64,000 bases of DNA from Sabellastarte sp. h YS-2021. Taxonomy: Eukaryota > Annelida > Polychaeta > Sabellida > Sabellidae. The DNA lies in contig OZ024936.1 in NCBI GenBank assembly GCA_964017235.1, forward strand, positions 44,257,028-44,321,027. Reading direction: 5' to 3'. The number at the start of each line of letters is the position of its first letter. Position 1 is the first letter of the stretch. Below the pieces are notes generated by a model. It did no database searches. It was given only the letters and a program-made list of their open reading frames with translations, and was not told where the DNA came from. Both the position numbers and the translations under genes were made by a program. Of this stretch, positions 18,246-30,380 are shown piece after piece.

Positions 18246-20361
18246 TAATTTTTGCCCAGTACTCATTCTATTACAACCTCTGAGCTTAGTTATAATGTTT
18301 GTAAGGTCTAAAATTTATGTCCAAATGCAAAATCTCGGCTCCAGATGGCACTGTAATTTTGTCTGCTTTCCAGGGCCGGCACTGTCGAAAATGGCAGATT
18401 TTTCCAAGTGTTATTTTCTATTCATTGTCGCCCAATACTCGCTCAGTAAGAACCTCTGAGTGCAGTAGTAATGTCTGTTAGGCCAAAACTTTGCAAATGA
18501 GCGCAAAAATTGTCATTACAGATTCCACCATATTTTTGTCATTTTTTTAAGGTCCGGCCCTGTCGAATATGGCAGAATTTGCAAGTTTAATTTACCCTTA
18601 ATTTTTGCCCAGTACTCATTCTATTACAACCTGTGAGCTTAGTTATAATGTTTGTAAGGTCTAAAATTTATGTCCGAATGCAAAATCTCGGCTCCAGATG
18701 GCACTGTAATTTTGTCTGCTTTCCAGGGCCGGCACTGTCGAAAATGGCAGATTTTTCCAAGTGTTATTTTCTATTCATTGTCGCCCAATACTCGCTCAGT
18801 AAGAACCTCTGAGTGCAGTACTAATGTCTGTTAGGCCAAAAGCTTGCAAATGAGTGCAAAAATTGTGGTTACAGATTCCACCATATTTTTGTCATTTTTT
18901 TAAGGTCCGGCCCTGTCGAATATGGCAGATTTTGCAAGTTTAATTTACCCTTAATTTTCCCCAGTACTCATTCTATTACAACCTCTTAGCTTAGTAATAA
19001 TGTTTGTAAGGCCTAAAATTTATGTCCGAATGCAAAATCTCGGCTCCAGCTGGCACTGTAATTTTGTCTGCTTTCCATCGCCGGCACTGTCAAAAATGGC
19101 AGATTTTTCCAAGTGTTCTTTTCCATTCATTGTCGCCCAATACTCGCTCAGTAAGAATCCCTGAGTGCAGTAGTAATGTCGGTTAGGCCAAAACTTTGCA
19201 AATGATTGCAAAAATTGTGGTTACAGATTGCACCGTATTTTGGTCATTTTTTTAAGGTCCGGCCCTGTCGAATATGTCAGATTTTGCAAGTTTTATTTAC
19301 CCTTAATTTTTGCCCAGTACTCATTCTATTACAACCTCTGAGCTTAGTTATAATGTTTGTAAGGTCTAAAATTTACGTCCGAATGCAAAATATCGGCTCC
19401 AGATGGCACTGTAATTTTGTCTGCTTTCCAGGGCCGGCACTGTCGAAAATGGCAGATTTTTCCAAGTGTTATTTTCTATTCATTGTCGCCCAAAACTCGC
19501 TCAGTAAGAATCCCTGAGTGCAGTAGTAATGTCGGTTAGGCCAAAACTTTGCAAATGATTGCAAAAATTGTGGTTGCAGATTGCACCGTATTTTGGTCAT
19601 TTTTTTAAGGTCCGGCCCTGTCGAATATGTCAGATTTTGCAAGTTTTATTTACCTTTACTTTTTGCCCAGTATTCATTCTATTACAACCTCTGAGCTTAG
19701 TAATAATGTTTGTAAGGCCTATAATTTATGTCCGAATGCAAAATCTCGGCTCCAGATGGCACTGTAATTTTGTCTGCTTTCCATCGCCGGCACTGTCAAA
19801 AATGGCACATTTTTCCAAGTGTTCTTTTCTATTCATTGTCACCCAATACTCGCTCAGTAAGAACCTCTGAGTGCAGTAGTAATGTCTGTTAGGCCGCAAC
19901 TTTGCAAACGATTGCAAAAATTGTGGTTACAGATCGCACCATATTTTTGTCATTTTTTAAGGTCCGGCCCTGTCAAATATGGCAGATTTTGCAAGTTTCA
20001 TTTACCCTTAATATTTACCCAGTACTCATTATATTAAATCCTCTGAGCTTAGTAATAATGTTTGCAAGGCCTAAAATTGATGTCCGAATGCAAAATCTCG
20101 GCTACAGATGACACTGTAATTTTGTCTACTTTCCAGGACCGGCACTGTCGAAAATGGCAGATTTTTCCAAGTGTTATTTTCTTTCATTGTCACCCAATAC
20201 TCACTCAGTAACAACCTCTGACTGCAGTAGTAATGTCTGCTAGGCCGAAACTTGGCAAACGATTGCAAAAATTGTGGTTACAGATTGCACCATATTTTTG
20301 TCATTTTTTTTAAGGTTCGGCCCTGTCGAATATGTCAGATTTTGCAAGTTTTATTTACCCT
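18246..20361 (+). repeat. 2,116-bp HOR, copy 2
   Basis: The translated shadows of this copy match copy 1 residue for residue over most of its length, so the duplication is recent compared with the age of the monomers. Confidence 0.85.
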
Positions 20362-21322
20362 TAATTTTTGCCCAGTATTCATTCTATTACAACCTCTGAG
20401 CTGAGTTATAATGTTTGTAAGGTCTAAAATTTATATCCGAATGCAAAATATCGGCTCCAGCTGGCACTGTAATTTTGTCTGCTTTCCAGGGCCGGCACTG
20501 TCAAAAATGGCAGATTTTTCCAAGTGTTCTTTTCTATTCATTGTCGCCCAATACTCGCTCAGTAAGAACATCTGAGTGCAGTACTAATGTCTGTTAGGCC
20601 AAAAGTTTGCAAATGAGTGCAAAAATTGTGGTTACAGATTCCACCATATTTTTGTCATTTTTTTAAGGTCCGGCCCTGTTGAATATGTCAGATTTTGCAA
20701 GTTTTATTTACCCTTACTTTTTGCCCAGTATTCATTCTATTACAACCACTGAGCTTAGTTATAATGTCTGTAAGGTCTAAAATTTATGTCCGAATGCAAA
20801 ATCTTGGCTCCAGATGGCACTGTAATTTTGTCTGCTTTCCAGGGCCGGCACTGGCGAAAATGGCGGATTTTTCCAAGTGTTATTTCCTATTCATTGTCGC
20901 CCAATACTCGCTCAGTAAGAACCTCTGAGTGCAGTACTAATGTCTGTTAGGCCAAAAGTTTGCAAATGAGTGCAAAAATTGTGGTTACAGATTCCACCAT
21001 ATTTTTGTCATTTTTTAAAGGTCCGGCCCTGTCGAATATGGCAGATTTTGCAAGTTTAATTTACCCTTAATTTTTCCCCAGTACTCATTCTATTACAACC
21101 TCTGAGCTTAGTAATAATGTTTGTAAGGCCTAAAATTTATGTCCGAATGCAAAATCTCGGCTCCAGATGGCACTGTAATTTTGTCTGCTTTCCAGGGCCG
21201 GCACTGTCAAAAATGGCAGATTTTTCCAAGTGTTATTTTCTATTCATTGTCGCCAAATACTCGCTCAGTAAGAACCCCTGAGTGCAGTAGTAATGTCTGT
21301 TAGGCCAAAACTTTGCAAATGA
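20362..21322 (+). repeat. Satellite monomers not in a visible local HOR
   Basis: About three monomers linking two HOR blocks. They carry a mixture of variants (AATCTTGGCTCC, GGCACTGGCGAAAATGG) that recur in blocks further right. Confidence 0.7.
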
Positions 21323-23793
21323 GTGCAAAAATTGTGGTTACAGATTGCACCGTATTTTGGTCATTTTTTTAAGGTCCGGCCGTGTCGAATATGTCAGATT
21401 TTGCAAGTTTTATTTACCCTTAATTTTTGCCCAGTACTCATTCTATTACAACCTCTGAGCTTAGTTATAATGTTTGTAAGGTCTAAAATTTATGTCCGAA
21501 TGCAAAATCTCGGCTCCAGATGGCACTGTAATTTTGTCTGCTTACCAGGGCCGTCACTGTCAAAAATGGCAGATTTTTCCAAGTGTTATTTTCTATTCAT
21601 TGTCACCCAATACTCGCTCAGTAAGAACATCTGAGTGCAGTACTAATGTCTGTTAGGCCAAAAGTTTGCAAATGAGTGCAAAAATTGTGGTTACAGATTC
21701 CACCATATTTTTGTCATTTTTTTAAGGTCCGGCCCTGTCGAATATGTCAGATTTTGCAAGTTTAATTTACCCTTAATTTTTCCCCAGTACTCATTCTATT
21801 ACAACCTCTGAGCTTAGTAATAATGTTTGTAAGGCCTAAAATTTATGTCCGAATGCAAAATCTCGGCTCCAGATGGCACTGTAATTTTGTCTGCTTTCCA
21901 GGGCCGGGACTGGCGAAAATGGCAGATTTTTCCAAGTGTTATTTTCTATTCATTGTCGCCCAATACTCGCTCAGTAAGAACCTCTGAGTGCAGTACTAAT
22001 GTCTGTTAGGCCAAAAGTTTGCAAATGAGTGCAAAAATTGTGGTTACAGATTCCACCGTATTTTTGTCATTTTTTTAAGGTCCGGCCCTGTTGAATATGG
22101 CAGATTTTGCAAGTTTTATTTACCCTTAATTTTTGCCCAGTATTCATTCTATTACAACCTCTGAGCTTAGTTCTAATGTTTGTAAGGTCTAAAATTTATG
22201 TCCGAAAGCAAAATCTCGGCTCCAGATGGCACTGTAATTTTGTCTGCTTTCCAGGGTCGGCACTGTCAAAAATGGCAGATTTTTCCAAGTGTTCTTTTCT
22301 ATTGATTGTCGCCCAATACTCGCTCAGTAAGAACCTCTGAGTGCAGTACTAATGTCTGTTAGGCCAAAAGTTTTCAAATGAGTGCAAAAATTGTGGTTAC
22401 AGATTCCACCGTATTTTTTGTCATTTTTTTAAGGTCCGGCCCTGTCGAATATGGCAGATTTTGCAAGTTTAATTTACCCTTCATTTTTCCCCAGTACTCA
22501 TTCTATTACAACCTCTGAGCTTAGTAATAATGTTTGTAAGGCCTAAAATTTATGTCCGAATGCAAAATCTCGGCTCCAGATGGCACTGTAATTTTGTCTG
22601 CTTTCCAGGGCCGGGACTGTCAAAAATGGCAGATTTTTCCAAGTGTTCTTTTCTATTCATTGTCGCCCAATACTCGCTCAGTAAGAATCCCTGAGTGCAG
22701 TAGTAATGTCGGTTAGGCCAAAACTTTGCATATGATTGCAAAAATTGTGGTTACAGATTGCACCGTATTTTGGTCATTTTTTTAAGGTCCGTCCCTGTCG
22801 AATATGTCAGATTTTGCAAGTTTTATTTACCCTTACTTTTTGCCCAGTATTCATTCTATTACAACCACTGAGCTTAGTTATAATGTTTGTAAGGCCTAAA
22901 ATTTAAGTCCGAATGCAAAATCTTGGCTCCAGATGGCACTGTAATTTTGTCTGCTTTCCAGGGCCGGCACTGGCGAAAATGGCAGATTTTTCCAAGTGTT
23001 ATTTTCTATTCATTGTCGCCCAATACTCGCTCAGTAAGAACCTCTGAGTGCAGTACTAATGTCTGTTAGGCCAAAAGTTTGCAAATGAGTGCATTTTTGT
23101 GGTTACAGATTCCATCATATTTTTTGTCATTTTTTAAATGTCCGGCCCTGTCGAATATGGCAGATTTTGCAAGTTTAATTTACCCTTAATTTTCCCCAGT
23201 ACTCATTCTATTACAACCTCTGAGCTTAGTAATAATGTTTGTAAGGCCTAAAATTTATGTCTGAATGCAAAATCTCGGCTCCAGATGGCACTGTAATTTT
23301 GTCTGCTTTCCAGGGCCGGCACTGTCAAAAATGGCAGATTTTTCCAAGTGTTATTTTCTATTCATTGTCGCCAAATACTCGCTCAGTAAGAACCCCTGAG
23401 TGCAGTAGCAATGTCTGTTAGGCCAAACCTTTGCAAATGAGTGCAAAAATTGTGGTTACAGATTGCACCGTATTTTGGTCATTTTTTTAAGATCCGGCCC
23501 TGTCGAATATGTCAGATTTTGCAAGTTTTATTTACCCTTAATTTTTCCCCAGTACTCATTCTATTACAACCTCTGAGCTTAGTAGTAATGTTTGTAAGGC
23601 CTAAAATTTATGTCCGAATGCAAAATCTCGGCTCCAGATGGCACTGTAATTTTGTCTGCTTTCCAGGGCCGGCACTGTCAAAAATGGCAGATTTTTCCAA
23701 GTGTTATTTTCTATTCATTGTCGCCAAATACTCGCTCAGTAAGAACCCCTGAGTGCAGTAGTAATGTCTGTTAGGCCAAAACTTTGCAAATGA
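21323..23793 (+). repeat. 2,471-bp HOR (7 monomers), copy 1
   Basis: Diagnostic monomers are one with 'GCTTACCAGGGCCGTCAC' and one with GTCCGAAAGC. Both recur 2,471 bp later. Confidence 0.85.
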
Positions 23794-25913
23794 GTGCAAA
23801 AATTGTGGTTACAGATTGCACCGTATTTTGGTCATTTTTTTAAGGTCCGGCCCTGTCGAATATGTCAGATTTTGCAAGTTTTATTTACCCTTAATTTTTG
23901 CCCAGTACTCATTCTATTACAACCTCTGAGCTTAGTTATAATGTTTGTAAGGTCTAAAATTTATGTCCGAATGCAAAATCTCGGCTCCAGATGGCACTGT
24001 AATTTTGTCTGCTTACCAGGGCCGTCACTGTCAAAAATGGCAGATTTTTCCAAGTGTTATTTTCTATTCATTGTCACCCAATACTCGCTCAGTAAGAACA
24101 TCTGAGTGCAGTACTAATGTCTGTTAGGCCAAAAGTTTGCAAATGAGTGCAAAAATTGTGGTTACAGATTCCACCATATTTTTGTCATTTTTTTAAGGTC
24201 CGGCCCTGTCGAATATGTCAGATTTTGCAAGTTTAATTTACCCTTAATTTTTCCCCAGTACTCATTCTATTACAACCTCTGAGCTTAGTAATAATGTTTG
24301 TAAGGCCTAAAATTTATGTCCGAATGCAAAATCTCGGCTCCAGATGGCACTGTAATTTTGTCTGCTTTCCAGGGCCGGGACTGGCGAAAATGGCAGATTT
24401 TTCCAAGTGTTATTTTCTATTCATTGTCGCCCAATACTCGCTCAGTAAGAACCTCTGAGTGCAGTACTAATGTCTGTTAGGCCAAAAGTTTGCAAATGAG
24501 TGCAAAAATTGTGGTTACAGATTCCACCGTATTTTTGTCATTTTTTTAAGGTCCGGCCCTGTTGAATATGGCAGATTTTGCAAGTTTTATTTACCCTTAA
24601 TTTTTGCCCAGTATTCATTTTATTACAACCTCTGAGCTTAGTTCTAATGTTTGTAAGGTCTAAAATTTATGTCCGAAAGCAAAATCTCGGCTCCAGATGG
24701 CACTGTAATTTTGTCTGCTTTCCAGGGTCGGCACTGTCAAAAATGGCAGATTTTTCCAAGTGTTCTTTTCTATTCATTGTCGCCCAATACTCGCTCAGTA
24801 AGAACCTCTGAGTGCAGTACTAATGTCTGTTAGGCCAAAAGTTTGCAAATGAGTGCAAAAATTGTGGTTACAGATTCCACCGTATTTTTTGTCATTTTTT
24901 TAAGGTCCGGCCCTGTCGAATATGGCAGATTTTGCAAGTTTAATTTACCCTTCATTTTTCCCCAGTACTCATTCTATTACAACCTCTGAGCTTAGTAATA
25001 ATGTTTGTAAGGCCTAAAATTTATGTCCGAATGCAAAATCTCGGCTCCAGATGGCACTGTAATTTTGTCTGCTTTCCAGGGCCGGGACTGTCAAAAATGG
25101 CAGATTTTTCCAAGTGTTCTTTTCTATTCATTGTCGCCCAATACTCGCTCAGTAAGAATCCCTGAGTGCAGTAGTAATGTCGGTTAGGCCAAAACTTTGC
25201 ATATGATTGCAAAAATTGTGGTTACAGATTGCACCGTATTTTGGTCATTTTTTTAAGGTCCGGCCCTGTCGAATATGTCAGATTTTGCAAGTTTTATTTA
25301 CCCTTACTTTTTGCCCAGTATTCATTCTATTACAACCACTGAGCTTAGTTATAATGTTTGTAAGGCCTAAAATTTAAGTCCGAATGCAAAATCTTGGCTC
25401 CAGATGGCACTGTAATTTTGTCTGCTTTCCAGGGTCGGCACTGGCGAAAATGGCAGATTTTTCCAAGTGTTCTTTTCTATTCATTGTCGCCCAATACTCG
25501 CTCAGTAAGAACCTCTGAGTGCAGTACTAATGTCTGTTAGGCCAAAAGTTTTCAAATGAGTGCAAAAATTGTGGTTACAGATTCCACCGTATTTTTTGTC
25601 ATTTTTTTAAGGTCCGGCCCTGTCGAATATGGCAGATTTTGCAAGTTTAATTTACCCTTCATTTTTCCCCAGTACTCATTCTATTACAACCTCTGAGCTT
25701 AGTAATAATGTTTGTAAGGCCTAAAATTTATGTCCGAATGCAAAATCTCGGCTCCAGATGGCACTGTAATTTTGTCTGCTTTCCAGGGCCGGCACTGTCA
25801 AAAATGGCAGATTTTTCCAAGTGTTTTTTTCTATTCATTGTCGCCAAATACTCGCTCAGTAAGAACCCCTGAGTGCAGTAGCAATGTCTGTTAGGCCAAA
25901 CCTTTGCAAATGA
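23794..25913 (+). repeat. 2,120-bp HOR (6 monomers), copy 2, one monomer shorter
   Basis: Same order as the 7-mer but one monomer lost. A hybrid monomer near 25.43-25.56 kb joins 'GGCACTGGCG' variants to the TTTTCAAATG variant that sits earlier in the first copy, as expected from unequal exchange. Confidence 0.8.
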
Positions 25914-27325
25914 GTGCAAAAATTGTGGTTACAGATTGCACCGTATTTTGGTCATTTTTTTAAGGTCCGGCCCTGTCGAATATGTCAGATTTTGCAAGTT
26001 TTATTTACCCTTAATTTTTGCCCAGTACTCATTCTATTACAACCTCTGAGCTTAGTTATAATGTTTGTAAGGTCTAAAATTTATGTCCGAATGCAAAATC
26101 TCGGCTCCAGATGGCACTGTAATTTTGTCTGCTTACCAGGGCCGTCACTGTCAAAAATGGCAGATTTTTCCAAGTGTTATTTTCTATTCATTGTCACCCA
26201 ATACTCGCTCAGTAAGAACATCTGAGTGCAGTACTAATGTCTGTTAGGCCAAAAGTTTGCAAATGAGTGCAAAAATTGTGGTTACAGATTCCACCATATT
26301 TTTGTCATTTTTTTAAGGTCCGGCCCTGTCGAATATGTCAGATTTTGCAAGTTTAATTTACCCTTAATTTTTCCCCAGTACTCATTTTATTACAACCTCT
26401 GAGCTTAGTAATAATGTTTGTAAGGCCTAAAATTTATGTCCAAATGCAAAATCTCGGCTCCAGATGGCACTGTAATGTTGTCTGCTTTCCAGGGCCGGGA
26501 CTGGCGAAAATGGCAGATTTTTCCAAGTGTTCTTTTCTATTCATTGTCGCCCAATACTCGCTCAGTAAGAACCTCTGAGTGCAGTACTAATGTCTGTTAG
26601 GCCAAAAGTTTGCAAATGAGTGCAAAAATTGTGGTTACAGATTCCACCGTATTTTTGTCATTTTTTTAAGGTCCGGCCCTGTTGAATATGGCAGATTTTG
26701 CAAGTTTTATTTACCCTTAATTTTTGCCCAGTATTCATTCTATTACAACCTCTGAGCTTAGTTCTAATGTTTGTAAGGTCTAAAATTTATGTCCGAAAGC
26801 AAAATCTCGGGTCCAGATGGCACTGTAATTTTGTCTGCTTTCCAGGGTCGGCACTGTCAAAAATGGCAGATTTTTCCAAGTGTTCTTTTCTATTCATTGT
26901 CGCCCAATACTCGCTCAGTAAGAACCTCTGAGTGCAGTAGTAATGTCTGTTAGGCCAAAAGTTTGCAAATGAGTGCATTTTTGTGGTTACAGATTCCATC
27001 ATATTTTTTGTCATTTTTTAAATGTCCGGCCCTATCGAATATGGCAGATTTTGCAAGTTTAATTTACCCTTAATTTTTCCCCAGTACTCATTCTATTACA
27101 ACCTCTGAGCTTAGTAATAATGTTTGTAAGGCCTAAAATTTATGTCCGAATGCAAAATCTCGGCTCCAGGTGGCACTGTAATTTTGTCTGCTTTCCAGGG
27201 CCGGCACTGTCAAAAATGGCAGATTTTTCCAAGTGTTATTTTCTATTCATTGTCGCCAAATACTCGCTCAGTAAGAATCCCTGAGTGCAGTAGTAATGTC
27301 TGTTAGGCCAAAACTTTGCAAATGA
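25914..27325 (+). repeat. Third, partial copy of the 7-/6-mer HOR
   Basis: Starts with the same GCTTACCAGG and GTCCGAAAGC monomers. It ends with the unusual GAGTGCATTTTTGTGG / AAATGTCCGG monomer, also present at about 23.09 kb. Confidence 0.75.
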
Positions 27326-30300
27326 GTGCAAAAATTGTGGTTACAGATTGCACCGTATTTTGGTCATTTTTTTAAGGTCCGGCCCTGTCGAATATGTCAG
27401 ATTTTGCAAGTTTTATTTACCCTTAATTTTTGCCCAGTACTCATTCTATTACAACCTCTGAGCTTAGTTATAATGTTTGTAAGGTCTAAAATTTATGTCC
27501 GAATGCAAAATCTTGGCTCCAGATGGCACTGTAATTTTGTCTGCTTTCCAGGGCCGTCACTGTCAAAAATGGCAGATTTTTCCAAGTGTTATTTTCTATT
27601 CATTGTCACCCAATACTCGCTCAGTAAGAACCTCTGAGTGCAGTACTAATGTCTGTTAGGCCAAAAGTTTGCAAATGAGTGCAAAAATTGTGGTTACAGA
27701 TTCCACCATATTTTTTGTCATTTTTTTAAGATCCGGCCCTGTCGAATATGCCAGATTTTGCAAGTTTTATTTACCCTTAATTTTTCCCCAGTACTCATTC
27801 TATTACAACCTCTGAGCTTAGTAATAATGTTTGTAAGGCCTAAAATTTATGTCCGAATGCAAAATCTCGGCTCCAGATGGCACTGTAATTTTGTCTTCTT
27901 TCCAGGGACGGCACTGTCAAAAATGGCAGATTTTTCCAAGTGTTATTTTCTATTCATTGTCGCCAAATACTCGCTCAGTAAGAACCCCTGAGTGCAGTAG
28001 TAATGTCTGTTAGGCCATAAGTTTGCAAATGAGTGCAAAAATTGTGGTTACAGATTCCACCATATTTTTTGTCATTTTTTTAAGGTCCGGCCCTGTCGAA
28101 TATGGCAGATTTTGCAAGTTTTATTTACCCTTAATTTTTCCCCAGTACTCATTCTATTACAACCTCTGAGCTTAGTAATAATGTTTGTAAGGCCTAAAAT
28201 TTATGTCCGAATGCAAAATCTCGGCTCCAGATGGCACTGTAATTTTGTCTGCTTTCCAGGGACGGCACTGTCAAAAATGGCAGATTTTTCCAAGTGTTAT
28301 TTTCTATTCATTGTCGCCAAATACTCGCTCAGTAAGAACCCCTGAGTGCAGTAGTAATGTCTGTTAGGCCAAAACTTTGCAAATGAGTGCAAAAATTGTG
28401 GTTACAGATTGCACCGTATTTTGGTCATTTTTTTAAGGTCCGGCCCTGTCGAATATGTCAGATTTTGCAAGTTTTATTTACCCTTACTTTTTGCCCAGTA
28501 TTCATTCTATTACAACCACTGAGCTTAGTTATAATGTTTGTAAGGCCTAAAATTTATGTCCGAATGTAAAATCTTGGCTCCAGATGGCACTGTAATTTTG
28601 TCTGCTTTCCAGGGCCGGCACCTGCGAAAATGGCAGATTTTTCCAAGTGTTATTTTCTATTCATTGTCGCCCAATACTCGCTCAGTAAGAACCTCTGAGT
28701 GCAGTACTAATGTCTGTTAGGCCAAAAGTTTGCAAATGAGTGCAAAAATTGTGGTTACAGATTCCACCATATTTTTTGTCATTTTTTAAAGGTCCGGCCC
28801 TGTCGAATATGGCAGATTTTGCAAGTTTAATTTACCCTTAATTTTTCCCCAGTACTCATTCTATTACAACCTCTGAGCTTAGTAATAATGTTTGTAAGGC
28901 CTAAAATTTATGTCCGAATGCAAAATCTCGGCTCCAGATGGCACTGTAATTTTGTCTGCTTTCCAGGGACGGCACTGTCAAAAATGGCAGATTTTTCCAA
29001 GTGTTATTTTCTATTCATTGTCGCCAAATACTCGCTCAGTAAGAACCCCTGAGTGCAGTAGTAATGTCTGTTAGGCCAAAACTTTGTAAATGAGTGCAAA
29101 AATTGTGGTTACAGATTGCACCGTATTTTTTGTCATTTTTTTAAGGTCCGGCCCTGTCGAATATGGCAGATTTTGCAAGTTTAATTTACCCTTCATTTTT
29201 CCCCAGTACTCATTCTATTACAACCTCTGAGCTTAGTAATAATGTTTGTAAGGCCTAAAATTTATGTCCGAATGCAAAATCTCGGCTCCAGATGGCACTG
29301 TAATTTTGTCTGCTTTCCAGGGCCGGGACTGTCAAAAATGGCAGATTTTTCCAAGTGTTCTTTTCTATTCATTGTCGCCCAATACTCGCTCAGTAAGAAT
29401 CCCTGAGTGCAGTAGTAATGTCGGTTAGGCCAAAACTTTGCATATGATTGCAAAAATTGTGGTTACAGATTGCACCGTATTTTGGTCATTTTTCCGAATG
29501 CAAAATCTCGGCTCCAGATGGCACTGTAATTTTGTCTGCTTTCCAGGGCCGGGACTGTCAAAAATGGCAGATTTTTCCAAGTGTTCTTTTCTATTCATTG
29601 TCGCCCAATACTCGCTCAGTAAGAATCCCTGAGTGCAGTAGTAATGTCTGTTAGGCCAAAACTTTGCAAATGAGTGCAAAAATTGTGGTTACAGATTGCA
29701 CCGTATTTTGGTCATTTTTTTAAGGTCCGGCCCTGTCGAATATGTCAGATTTTGCAAGTTTTATTTACCCTTAATTTTTGCCCAGTACTCATTCTATTAC
29801 AACCTCTGAGCTTAGTTATAATGTTTGTAAGGTCTAAAATTTATGTCCGAATGCAAAATCTCGGCTCCAGATGGCACTGTAATTTTGTCTGCTTTCCAGG
29901 GCCGTCACTGTCAAAAATGGCAGATTTTTCCAAGTGTTATTTTCTATTCATTGTCACCCAATACTCGCTCAGTAAGAACCTCTGAGTGCAGTACTAATGT
30001 CTGTTAGGCCAAAAGTTTGCAAATGAGTGCAAAAATTGTGGTTACAGATTCCACCATATTTTTTGTCATTTTTTTAAGATCCGGCCCTGTCGAATAAGGC
30101 AGATTTTGCAAGTTTTATTTACCCTTAATTTTTCCCCAGTACTCATTCTATTACAACCTCTGAGCTTAGTAATAATGTTTGTAAGGCCTAAAATTTATGT
30201 CCGAATGCAAAATCTCGGCTCCAGATGGCACTGTAATTTTGTCTGCTTTCCAGGGACGGCACTGTCAAAAATGGCAGATTTTTCCAAGTGTTATTTTCTA

Positions 30301-30380
30301 TTCATTGTCGCCAAATACTCGCTCAGTAAGAATCCCTGAGTGCAGTAGTAATGTCTGTTAGGCCAAAACTTTGCAAATGA
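27326..30380 (+). repeat. 3,055-bp HOR, copy 1, with truncated monomer
   Basis: Eight full monomers plus one lacking about 127 bp. The deletion junction is at about 29,493, where GGTCATTTTT joins CCGAATGC directly, removing most of half B. Other marks are CCAGGGACGGCAC and GGCACCTGCG variants. Confidence 0.9.
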
